Shown: positions 11,879 through 22,282 of the stretch, one piece after another | How positions within the stretch are numbered: the first letter of the stretch is position 1 | Layout: every line of letters starts with the position of its first letter | Assembly (NCBI RefSeq): GCF_030272615.1 | Contig: NC_081415.1 | Location: forward strand, 505,439,373 to 505,503,372 | DNA length: 64,000 bases | Direction of reading: 5' to 3' | Source of the DNA: Cryptomeria japonica | Lineage: Eukaryota > Streptophyta > Pinopsida > Cupressales > Cupressaceae | Made by a program: the position numbers and the translations under genes | Notes under the pieces: model-generated | Database searches by the model: none | What the model was told of the DNA's origin: nothing | What the model saw: only the letters and a program-made list of their open reading frames with translations

Positions 11879-13075
11879 TCAAATGCCACTCTGGCCCGAT
11901 GCTGTCCCAACACCTCCACCTGCTCCACCACTAGTGCCTGCACCCCCTGCTCCATCTCTCTGTGGAGGCCTCATCGAACCACCACTCCCTCCTGCATCCC
12001 CTGATCTCTCCCGCCTCAAAGGACCCATCACTCCCCCACTGCTCTGCATCCTCTACGATTGCTCTGATCTAGTCTGCCGCATCTGAGTATAACTGAGAGC
12101 TCACTGACTAACTGGCACCACTTGCTCATATAAACCCCGCCAGTACTCTATCTCAGCTTGTGCTCGTCCAAACTGCCTCATCACTCTCCCGGGCACCTGT
12201 CTCTCTACATGGTATGAGGTCCTCCCAATGAGGAATCGGGTCATGAAGACATACGACAGTGCCTCTGCATCATCATCCCATGGCCAACACTCCAAGTATG
12301 GCCACCATATCACTGCATCTAGATCATCTAATGCCCACCGCCACCACTCTAACTTCCCCAGGTGGGGCTAACTCATCATGCCGCTGTACATAAACATGTA
12401 CGACTGATCCATGACATGAAATCTAAGACTCACTGGTCGAGCCACTGGTAGATGCTCCCACGCCCAAATATGTAGCAGCGTCATGCTCACTGCTAAGGAA
12501 CCCCTCCCCCGGTAAACCACCTCATGGAGCTCTTGATACATGTGCGCTAGCACGCATGGCCCCCATGCAAATCGGGTCCCCTCGGTCATCATCATCTCGA
12601 TAACCTGTCTCCATCCGACCGCCAAACCATGTGAACGCCTGTCTGGACACAGCAGACCTCCCACAATACCTGACAAAACTGCTGAAAGAGGCTCATATAA
12701 TGCCGCTATATCCTCCCAAGCAATGGAGCCATCATCAATAAATACATCCTCATCAAAAATCCTCTGCACTGCCACAGTCCCCCAGGATCTATTGTATGTG
12801 ACTAGCTCTCCTCGAATCGGAATCCACAGGATGCGCCACACATCCTCTAACGTCACGGTCATCTCCCCCTGTGCCAAATGGAAAGTGCACGTCTCACTGT
12901 GCCACCGCTCTGCTAGTGCCGTGATCAATCCGTGATTCATATGAATCACGGGCATGTGCATCACCTTGTATAGACCAGTTGCGACAATGCAGTCTATCTC
13001 TGCCTGTGTCAATCTGTCCCGCAACCCCTGTGTCGCAAGATGGCGCTCGCATAACTACAACACGCGCAACTCCTC
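11879..13075 (-). pseudogene. Antisense PMD gene, exon 2, internally deleted (element B)
   Basis: The frame runs from a TGCAG acceptor (13076-13080) to a TGA at 11879-11881. PMD motifs match element A (ALAERWHSETCTFHLAQGE, VGGLLCPDRRSHGLAVG). Compared with A, about 256 codons are missing in frame: after QVPGRVMRQFG it jumps straight to RAQAEIEYWRGLYEQ. The Gly-rich linker and coiled coil are therefore lost. Stops lie at 13055-13057, 12368-12370, 12101-12103 and 12053-12055, with no frameshift. At the first of these A reads CAG where B reads TAG. The C-terminal tail (SGGVMGPLRR, ASGQSGI) is kept. Confidence 0.83.
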
Positions 13076-13725
13076 CTGCACATGGACATTCATCAATCAC
13101 CATCAGTTGTTTTGTTTTCAAACTTTCTTAAGTTTAAACCTAGACTATCAACAGATACTTTGATCCAGTATCTTTGGGTCTCAACAGGTAAGCAATCATG
13201 GCCACCTAGATTTCAATGGGCATTTATTCTAACAAATGACCTAAGTCTCATCAGGCTGCTATGGTTCAAAACAACTCCCACTTCACCTTGCCATCCATTA
13301 ATCGTTGGCATCAGAAACTTTTCTTCATCCAAACTGGGGCATCTTTTTTCCTAAGACAAAAGCGCTATTATACCAACAATAGCGCTAATTTCCAAACAAT
13401 AGCGCTACAACCCTGACCAAAGCACTCAATCAGTTATCCCATAGCGCTAAAACTACAACAACACTAAATCAAGTACGCAATAGCGCTACTTGACATCAAT
13501 AGCGCTCAATTAAGCCCTCACTAACGCTAAAACTACAAAAGTGCTCAAACTAGCATACCATAGCGCTAATACCGAGCAAAAGCGCTCAAACAAGGAGACA
13601 ATAGCGCTAGTTTATGGAACAAAAGCGCCAAAACCATAGTTCCAGTGCTCTTGCTCCGACTTGACTTGGACTCAACTAAAAACCTATAAAAAATGCACAA
13701 AAATTAAGTTTTCGAATTTGCGTAC
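13076..13725 (-). other. Predicted intron of the antisense PMD gene (element B)
   Basis: On the minus strand it begins GTACG at 13725 and ends TGCAG at 13076 (650 nt). Both ends are phase 0 and match A. It contains the AGCGCT array. Confidence 0.65.
13361..13649. repeat. AGCGCT array with about 20-bp spacing (element B)
   Basis: Nine exact AGCGCT sites and six one- or two-mismatch sites are spaced about 20 bp apart from 13361 to 13644 (steps of 17-22). Most altered sites look like C to T or G to A decay (agcact, agtgct, aacgct). The position within the antisense intron is the same as in A. Confidence 0.92.
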
Positions 13726-13800
13726 CACTGGTCCATAGTCATCTGGGCGCTGGAACCGTCGGAATCGCTCGAATCTGTGCTCGGTGATCGGAATCGGCAT
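13726..13800 (-). pseudogene. Antisense PMD gene, exon 1 (element B)
   Basis: The ATG is at 13800-13798. Twenty-five codons include EHRFERFRRFQRPDDYGP and end at a GT donor. The frame is open, in phase with exon 2, and parallel to A and C. Confidence 0.68.
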
Positions 13801-13896
13801 CCTAGCTGCTGCTCGCTCCTCCAAACGTCACTATTAGAGCTCTCGTTTTCAACTGGTCGTGGTCACAAATGATCCTGTTTTCACCCCTTTCACCCC

Positions 13897-13903
13897 ATTT
13901 ATA
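13897..13903 (-). promoter_or_regulatory. TATA-like box for the antisense PMD gene (element B)
   Basis: TATAAAT on the minus strand, 97 bp before the exon 1 ATG, the same spacing as in element A. Confidence 0.52.
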
Positions 13904-14200
13904 CCCTTCGCCGACACCCTAACTTCTCCCCGCTCACTGCCGTGGTCACCGTGAACTTCCCGAAGCCCCCATTTCTCCATGTTTCCCCCGTTTTCTTCTA
14001 TTTTTCACCCGTATGCCTAACTTCTTCTCTTCTACCACCTCGCCAATTTTCATTCTTTTTTGAGAGATCGCCCGATTTTTTGAAATTTTTCGGCCCATCT
14101 CTCGAGGGGGCATACCACCCATTAAATTTACATTTTATGGGGCATTTTCTTCACACCCATTTTTCTTTCTTTGAAACGACGCGATAAACCGCACCGTCTC

Positions 14201-14213
14201 AAAGAGGGGCAAA
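14201..14213 (+). other. Polypurine tract (element B)
   Basis: aaagaggggcaaa immediately precedes the TG of the LTR and is identical to element A. Confidence 0.85.
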
Positions 14214-15605
14214 TGTAGTCATACAAATCTGTCCAGCTTAATTAAATAAATATTTCGTATTTATTTGATTAAAAATCCACCAGCCATGAATTAATTAAAT
14301 TAATATTTAATTAATTCATCCCCAAACATTCTTCTATTAATTAAATAAATTATGCAATTTATTTTAATTAATTCATTAAATCAAATTCCAATCAATTAAA
14401 TAAATAAAATCTATTTATTTAATTAAATCCCCTTTTTCCTCTTTTAAATAAATTAAATAAAACATTTATTTAAATCATTATCCCCACCCCACTTGCATTT
14501 TCCTACAAATGCAACTTGCACACATTTATTGAAATAAATGAATTTTTATTTTAATAAAATCTTATTTTCTCTCACCCACCAAATCCACTTGCAAAAATCT
14601 AATCCCCTTCTAGATTCTTCTAAACCCTTCCTAATTAGCCTAATCCATCCCCTAATTATTGTCACATTCCTAAGCAAAATGGAGTCACTTCTCAAAGACT
14701 CCAAAGTCTTTGAAAAGCATTTAATGCTTTGTGTGTTCAACAAATTAACCCCCAAAGTCTTCCAAGACCATTAATGGCTCTTACATGACCATTTATGGCT
14801 CTTACATAACCATTTATGGTTATTTCAAACTTGTCCCCCCAAACATTTATTATTTTGACCATATTCCTCTATTTCACATTTGCACAAGAGTTTATTCATT
14901 GGATAAAAGCTTTATTCTTTGCATAAAGAGTTTATTCATTCAACCAACTTTGACTTTAACTTCCAAAGTTATATCAAGCATTTAATGCTTATTCCCTCCC
15001 CTCTCAACCTATCTCACATTGACACTTGTCATCTTGGGATTGGGTTGAAAGCCCTCACATGGATTTGAAATCATTCAATCCTGACCCTTGTTGAGATTGC
15101 TCAATCTCAACCATCCATTGCTCCATTTTTCCTATAAATAGAGTCCATTTCTTCATAATCCAGATCCTGAAAACTTGTATGCATTTAAGCTATAGGCATT
15201 TTAAGAGAGCATTTTTAGCATAATTAACTAATATCTTGTCTTTTTGAAAAATCAATCATTTTTAGCATCAATAGCATAGTATTAGCTTTTCATTTCACAT
15301 TTGAAGCACAATACTACAATCTCAATCCTCCATAAGCATCCATAGTGCAAAAAGCTGCTGAGAGCTACACTATTTTGGAACTTGGAGAGGAGAGGAACAA
15401 GGGGGAAAGAGCTAAGAGCATGTTAGGAGGTATTTGGAGATGCCTCATCATATTTGCTTCTTTACTTAGATATGCTTTCATGTTTTTAGTGTCTCTCTTG
15501 GTATGCCTATTTAGATTAGTTCTTTGATTGACTAACACTAACGATTTCTTGTGTGTTTTGTGTTTGTTTCTCTTAGACTAACCTTGTCCATTTTGTAGGG
15601 CATCA
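14214..15605 (+). repeat. 3' LTR of element B (1,392 bp)
   Basis: It runs TGTAGTC...GGGCATCA and matches the A LTR (4358-5795) over its length, with small indels. The largest visible differences are around 14700-15060. The 5' partner is outside the window, so insertion age cannot be estimated. Confidence 0.87.
15133..15140 (+). promoter_or_regulatory. LTR TATA box (element B)
   Basis: TATAAATA in the same cctataaatagag context as element A. Confidence 0.68.
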
Positions 15606-16143
15606 CATTTCTCACACACCTTATTACAAACACTAGAGCAGTGAATGTTGTCTCATCCATTATTTACATGCGTACACAATTTAGCCATACATGTGCTTAA
15701 TTATTAGTAGAGATTTTTCCATTACAATTTTTCTTTGGTTTCTCCATACTTAAATTTTTTATTGTCCACTTAAATACCCTAAGAAGTAATACAAGGTAAT
15801 GTTACCTCTCTTTCCAATACTTATCATTTCTTGCGATTCCATAAGCAAACTAGCCAATGAATGTCATTATATTTTGTAGATAAAGACTATGGAATAGAGT
15901 CGATAAATTGGTTTTAAGCTTCCACATTTTAAAGACATGTTCATTAGGAATTTGCATGAAAGTTTCTAAATCCATTTTGGTCCAAATTATAGCAAACCTA
16001 TGCAATATCTAGTTGGGCAATCATAGAAGTCGTTTTTATCCTTTACAAAACAATTCTTTATGGTATCCCCATTCTTTTCTTGGGACCAAATTTGACTTCT
16101 TGATAGTCGATGCATGTTCTACTTAATTATGTTGGACTCGATT
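15606..16143. other. Non-coding DNA, nothing recognised
   Basis: AT-rich sequence between the element B LTR and a Copia-type LTR. I see no coding frame or repeat structure. Confidence 0.5.
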
Positions 16144-17422
16144 TGTTGGATTACTGGGGAGATTGTTGGATTTGGTTGTTCATTTCTGCTGCTAGGATAT
16201 GTTGTTGTCATTGATGTCAACATATTCCTGTGAGTTATTCCGGAGAGTTTGGGAAGATTTTCTGATCCGGTTTTGTAGTTTGGTTTGTTGATCACTGTTT
16301 TGTAGAATCCGGTATTTCCACCAGTATTTTCCGGTGTGATCAAATCTTGGGTTGAAACTTTGGATTATTGTTTGGGACGATCTTGTGTATCTTTATTTCA
16401 TATGGTTCATGATTTGGTGCTCCACAAGTTATCTTTCCGCGTGATAGTTGCTGATTGGCCGTGTTCTTGAGCTTTGAGACATTGACCGATGGAGATTTGA
16501 AAAGAGGTGTTGGTACAACTATTCCAAATAATTCTAACATGCTTGCTAGTGTTTCCTAGTCATGTCCTATTTTTTTTGGCAATCCGCATTGATCATTGTG
16601 CAATTTTTTGGTGATTTCTATGAGCCGGTGATGATTTTCATGTTATGCGGTATTTCTGGTAGTGTAGCGTGTTGCGGTTGATCTTGGCAGGATTTTCGGT
16701 GGATGTGATCATACGGGAATTTGAATTAGGTCCATGCTATGTAATTTAAATCATAATATTTGTCCGGTGGTCGATCTTTGTATTGTGCAATTTAATTTTT
16801 ATAATTGTGAGTTGAGGATTGAGGGTTTAGTCGACCTTGTTATCAAGGTTGATGATTTGTATATATAGGTTGGATGCTTATGTAATTTAGGTGTTGGTAT
16901 TATGTCTGCATTATCAGAGAGAAGTGATTGTGCAAACAAGAGAGTTATCATTCAGTGAAGTGTTGAGGTGAGATTGGTGTTGCAGAACAGACAACTGTAC
17001 TTAACCGAAACTATCATCAGGCATTTGTAGATGCTATCATTGCAGTTCATTTATTCTAAATTGTAGTCCAAATCATATTGTAAGTCAATGAGACTTCCCT
17101 GAGGGTTGGAACCTTTTGGGCATATGTCTTTTGAGCAATGAGCTCTAGGCAGTGTGCCTGAATGCATGTGCATTCCCCATTGTAATATTTTCATATACTA
17201 CTGCAGAGTATCATCTTACTGTGGATAGGTTCCCACCATGGTTTTTCCCTTAACCAGGTTTTCCACATAAAAAATCTTGGTGTTGTGTGTTGTGTTGTTA
17301 ATTTTCTTATCTGTTATTGTTGCAGTCTATCAGTTTATATTTTGAATTTTAATTTGTTGTGATGCGGTGAAGACTGATTCACCTCCCCCTCTCTCAATTT
17401 TCCTTCTTGATTGCTGCTAACA
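16144..17422 (+). repeat. Probable solo LTR of a Copia-type element
   Basis: It begins TGTTGGATTACTGG and ends GCTGCTAACA, giving TGTT...AACA termini. Inside are phrases usual in plant Copia LTRs: gttgtcattgatgtcaa near the start, a tatataggt box near 16860, and ccaccatggtttttccc, ggttttccacat and atcttggtg near the 3' end. No primer site, gag or pol follows. The flanks are cgatt and ctatt, which match at four of five bases, a possibly decayed target duplication. An alternative start 20 bp later (16164) is possible. Confidence 0.6.
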
Positions 17423-17831
17423 CTATTTGAATATTACATCATGCAAGTATTAAGAGTTCTAGTTATCAGATGCATAGAACAATATGTTGTTTTGGTTTTT
17501 TATTAAACTTTGGAAAACAACTTATATCATGGCTATACCTTTTTTTTTGTTTGAATGTGTATTACTTAAAGATCCCTCTAATTATATATCAAATCTATAG
17601 GACAAGATTATATAGAATTGACTCTGAATTTCATTATTAGAGTCAATAATTTCATATTATTTATGTTTTGTACTCACTCACTCATTGATTTTGGTGCCTA
17701 AATATAGGGTTAGTATGTATAGTATATTATTAGTTAGTATTTTGTTATAATTATTCATAAAGAATATAAAACTCCAATTATGGACATTGACCAGAAATGG
17801 AGAGTTTTAGCATAGTTAATATAGTTCAAGT
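17423..17831. other. Non-coding DNA, nothing recognised
   Basis: AT-rich gap between two Copia-type LTRs of opposite orientation. No frame, repeat or signal stands out. Confidence 0.5.
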
Positions 17832-19131
17832 TGTTGATCAGGTTGAAGGCACTAAAATACTGAGGGGGGGATGAATCAGTATTCCCACTAATTTAAAACA
17901 ATAAATTTTTTACCAATTGAAGTTGTCCTCAAGAATATCAAGCACAGTTGACTGAAGTAAAGTAGTTAATGCAAAATAAACAAGAACACAATTACAAGAT
18001 AAACACCGGAATTTGTATGTGGAAAACCAAATGGGGAAAACCATGGAGAGTCTTAAATCTCAAGAAAATATAACTAGTTATAGTTGTGTTTACAAACAGG
18101 TGGCTCACTTTTGGGTGGCTCATTGCCAGATTACAAAAATGGCTCACTGGCGAACTGCTCACTATAGATACAAAAAGAAACGGCTAACGGCTAGAATGCT
18201 CACTACAATTGAAAAGATTGAACTGAGAAGGTTTGCATCTCCAAATGAATGAAATTAGTTCCAAGTTTAAGCTCAAATTATAAATCTCAGATTTTACAGA
18301 AGATTTGGTTAGAGATCTCTACACCATTATTCTGCAACAGGTTTGGTAAAGGACTACTACACTACTGAGACATTGATTACCTTTGCTATCTGCAACTCTC
18401 ACATACATTGCTTCTTTATGCCAACTATCTTCCCCACATCACACACTCTCTCTCTTGATTGACATCTCTATTCACCACCCATGTACATGTATATACATAT
18501 CAAAGGGTAAAATTACAAAATAGTGTGACGACCAAGCCCAACATGTTATCAATAAGCTCATGTTGGCTTCCACAATACTTCTACTCAATTCCTTTACATA
18601 CTTTTGATTAACAATGCATATACTGAGATTACCAGAAAAAGGGAAAGGGTCATTCAGACCCAAAATGACAGACATATCATCAAAGAGTAATCTCAATATC
18701 TCCAAAATGTAGACTCCACACATACGAAGGAAACCACAATCACAAAACTTGAAGAGATACTTCTAATAGCCATACAAATTGCAAACTCTGGGATAAATAA
18801 CTGATATCAAGATCAATAAAAAATCCTACCACTGGGATACTGGGATCAATGAGAACTCAATGGTACCTCAATAGGTCATCACCCAAAGCTGTCCATGCTG
18901 CATAATAACTTCTAATAAAAAATCCCAGCACCTGAACTACACATACATAACCAAAACACCTAAAACTGCACATACATATTGACCGCATACAATTCTTGCA
19001 TAACTATATCCATATAAAATCCATAACATCCATGATGTCCAGACTGATATCTGGGTCTGTATACACTGTCTGGTATAGAACCAGATGACTGTTTTGATAT
19101 CAATGACAACATTATTCATACAAGTCTAACA
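17832..19131 (-). repeat. 3' LTR of the reverse Copia-type element
   Basis: On the minus strand it starts TGTTAGACTTG at 19131, right after a polypurine tract, and contains gttgtcattgatatcaa near the start and ttttccccatttggttttcc near the end. The left end at tgttgatcagg (17832) is inferred from the TG...CA rule. Confidence 0.62.
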
Positions 19132-19143
19132 ATCTCCCCCTTT
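19132..19143 (-). other. Polypurine tract of the reverse Copia-type element
   Basis: The minus strand reads caatgacaaagggggagat followed by TGTTAG, the arrangement typical of Copia elements. Confidence 0.7.
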
Positions 19144-19191
19144 GTCATTGATGGCAAAACATATTCAAAACATAACTGCGCCAACTCCCCC

Positions 19192-21120
19192 TTACTCATG
19201 CAATTCCTCAAAACCACATTCCTTTTGACATCGAGGACAAAGGATGCCTCTGATGAAAAAGGAAAGAACATATATACAACAAAAATTGTGAATCTTACAC
19301 AAAGAAACTTTTAGCTGCTCTTCTTCAAAAATATAAGCTTGTATTTTTCCTTCAGTTTCAGAAGAAGAACTTCCCAAGAATGTATAGCCAATTTGATACT
19401 TATTGAAAGGCTTCTACACTCAACCAGCAAATCAACCAAATTTGAAAAGTTATCCAAAGCAGTTGGATTTTGCTTATACTCTACTGCGTCCTCAAGCAAA
19501 ATTGGAAAGTGTTCTAGCTTAGCTTCAACAATTTCCTTAACTTTCCAAAACATGTTCACAAAGTCTTCTTTCTTCCTTTGCAACAGAAGGATCTCAACAT
19601 AAAGAGAATGATCTCTTTTCCTCTACTCACCATCCTTATCATTCAAAAAATCAAATTTTTTACCTAGACTTGTCATTTTAGTTTCAACGACATCAATTTT
19701 ACCTTTGTGATTCACAGCTGCTGTCGATCAAGAGATACAATATCTATATATTCTGCTAGCATTGTAGATACACTTTCTTAATTCTTCTATGCAGATTGAC
19801 AAGATCTTTTGAGAAATAGCACATTCATTTAATAGACTTTGCATATCCAGACCTTTTTCTTCAATTGACTACTCAAACATGCTTTCTTTCAGGATCTCAG
19901 TCAAGGATTCTAGAAGCAGATTACTGATATCTTCTAGACTATTGTTGTTCTAGATCAGATGCTTCATTAAAATGCTCTCAATTCTATCACACTTGATCGA
20001 GGTCAACCATTTCATACCAATCTTTTGAATTCCATCTTCACTAACAATCAACTTTAACAGATTATACTCATCATCTGAGTCTCAACTCCCTGCTCATTCA
20101 CTTTTGAAACTCCTTTAGCTGCAGGGGATTTTCGATCCTCAATTATCACAACATTTTCTAGCTTTCTTCTCTTAGGTTCTGACACACCAACATGAATAGA
20201 CTGTCTCCTTTTCTTCTTTTCGGAAGATGAATCTCCAGAACTAGAAGAGATAGAAATAGAAACCGAGCCAATTCTCCACATATCCATAAATTATTTAAAA
20301 TAATTGTGGCAAATTTTCTCTTTGTTATACAAACTGTTTAGATATCTGAATATTTATCTTAAAATCGACATATCAAATTCCCAAATGACATTGTCTTTTG
20401 CCGGAAGGGATTCTAAACAGTACATGGCTAAATTCACAAGTAATGACCCATATTGGAAAGCATAATTTTTCTCTTTTGTCATCTTGATATTTTCCAACAA
20501 CAATTCTTTCAGTAATTCACACAAGTCAAATGATCTATTCTCCATCACAAGCATACATGCCATATACATTGCAGTTGCTGAGGTGGCTCCTTCTCTATTT
20601 TTGAAATAGACTTTGTAAGAGATGCCAAAGGTAGCATACCTCCCTACAGGGTTGATGATCGTATTGATGATTAGAGCTTGCTGATCACCCTTTACGTCGG
20701 TTAAGGCTTCCACTTCCATGTTCAAAATCAATTTCTTTTCTAGAACTTCTACATTGTCGCACAAGTCGGTGACCATAAAAATGATTTCATTCATAATTGG
20801 ATAGGGTTTATCCAACATGATGCAATTATCTTGCACACAACTAAGATTTACTCTAATTACCTCTGCATTGTTGAACCAAGAGAATTCGGTCCACAGATTC
20901 AAACCTTTGCCTTCTAATTCTTTGACCCTCTACAATTCATCGTCCTTCAAACTTGCTTCAACAACTCTAATCTTCTCTGAGCTAAACTCATCTAGGATCA
21001 CTTTTTCCATAATCTAAAATTCTTCGCTGCTAGATTGTTTGATGATCATTTTTCCTTCCATGATTGCTCCTACTGCTCATTTTACTGCTACTCTACTATT
21101 TACCATGATCTCAAGCAAAT
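19192..21120 (-). pseudogene. Unrecognised broken ORF inside the reverse Copia-type element
   Basis: The longest open parts on the minus strand are 20902-20354 (182 residues), 20287-20054 (77) and 19583-19311 (90). The first two share a frame. The 182-residue part includes ALIINTIINPVGRYATFGIS and ends ESLPAKDNVIWEFDMSILR. The second is Ser-rich and has basic clusters (EKKKRRQS, EPKRRKLE) that could act as a nuclear signal. The third is Leu/Glu/Lys-rich and may be helical. I do not recognise a family. It could be an extra ORF of a Copia element or part of its gag region. Several stops show that it is not functional. Confidence 0.45.
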
Positions 21121-21379
21121 GTAACTGATATGAAAGAAATGAACTCAAGAACTAATACTTATCTTACTAAAGATACTTCATTAAGGATTTGTCACCAAGA
21201 ACTATCTTTTCGTTGATGTCATCATGATTCCTTTGATTATCGGATACCACTCAAGCACCGTCATGCTGAATTAGTGACATGATCCATTTAGATGGGGAGG
21301 CTAGAATATTTTTCTTTCAAATCAAAACTCCCCCCTGACTCGAAGCTCTAAAGTTAATTTTTGAAGGAAGGGGTGCCTG

Positions 21380-21900
21380 CACCAGATTCTGGTACTTCAG
21401 GCTCACTTCCTTTGTTCTCATTCTTCTTTCTCCGGACCAAGTTTTCTTTGTTCTTTCATTCATCATTCTTCACTGCACTCTTATCAACATATTTTTCTTC
21501 ATATCCTTTCCTGCATTGGCTAGCATAATGTTCGAGCTGATTGCACTTGAAACAACTACCAATTTTCTTCTCAAATCTTACTAGATGAGATCTGTATTTG
21601 CATTGACTGGCCTTGTGTCCATATTACAATTGTAACAGTGTCCTTGAAAGTTATCTCTTATTTTTTGCAACAACTGGGTTATAATTTTGATTCACAACAT
21701 GATTCTTAGAAATACTTTCTTTATGTCCAAACATCTTGCAATCAAAACATTGAATGCTTCTACAATTCACTACCTTGTGTCCAAATTTATTGCATTTGAT
21801 TTCTGATTTCAGGATTACTTCTCATCTTTGACTTCTTCTCTGTATCAACTTTGACTTCCTTATTTTCTTCTTTAACATTTTTATCTAAGCAAACACCAAT
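21380..21900 (-). pseudogene. gag-like zinc-knuckle remnant
   Basis: The minus strand encodes a CX2CX4HX4C knuckle (CFKCNQLEHYASQC, 21554-21513). A second partial one (CFDCKMFGHKES, from 21749) follows CNKFGHKVVNC. Runs of such knuckles are typical of retroelement nucleocapsid. Stops and frame changes interrupt the segment. It lies upstream of the unknown ORF in the element's own direction, where gag would be. Confidence 0.55.
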
Positions 21901-21960
21901 TTGGAAACCAAGTCCAGTTTTGTCTAAATTAACTTGCTGCATGCTAATTGTTACCTATTT

Positions 21961-22282
21961 TTGCTAACAAGCTCAATTAGGTAGAGCTTTTGCGTTTTAT
22001 AAACAAGAAAAGTACATTTTTGTTATGCTGTATTTCATTCATAAACTTTTAAAAGGGAAGAACAAAAGGATTACATTACTATTTCTCATTATGCAAGTGC
22101 ATATGAAATAAAGAGAACACAAATTTTATGAGAAAGTAATTTTTATTATTACAAATGTACAATGTCTCACACAAGCCGTGAGACTAACTGGTGGTGCAAA
22201 TGAGGAAAAAACTATATATTTGCAGATGCAAAATATAATGTAAAATGTAGGATAAGAAAGGGCGACTCGTTATATTTGAATA
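21961..22282. other. Non-coding DNA between Copia-type remnant and LINE
   Basis: AT-rich sequence with no frame. The left boundary of the LINE is somewhere here; its promoter region was not recognised. Confidence 0.4.

Larger units (their letters stand above)
5796..15605 (+). mobile_element. Element B: Tat-lineage LTR retrotransposon interrupted by element A
   Basis: The visible parts, in order, are the pol linker, RT, RNase H, second RNase H, integrase, a non-coding spacer, the antisense PMD gene, a polypurine tract and the 3' LTR. Gag, protease and the 5' LTR are missing because A interrupts pol at 5795/5796; they should lie upstream of A. The two RNase H domains, the lack of a chromodomain and the antisense ORF before the 3' LTR are Tat-lineage traits. 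Confidence 0.85.
17832..21960 (-). mobile_element. Degenerate Copia-type element, reverse orientation, no visible pol
   Basis: Read on the minus strand, there are gag-like zinc knuckles (about 21900-21450), a broken unknown ORF (about 21120-19192), a polypurine tract, and a 3' LTR (19131-17832). No RT, RNase H or integrase motif appears in between, so the copy is non-autonomous or deleted. The right (5') boundary is not defined; I did not find a convincing 5' LTR or primer site. Shared motifs (ggaaaacca, tcattgat) relate the LTR to the solo LTR at 16144. Confidence 0.6.

Noticed and set aside
4358-15605. Reading 4358-15605 as one LTR-to-LTR element
   Set aside because: There is no primer site, leader or gag after the first LTR, which runs straight into mid-pol. 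Nesting explains this better.
21235-21250. Primer-site-like ggataccact (minus TGGTATCC)
   Set aside because: Only seven bases match, and no LTR edge follows on the expected side.
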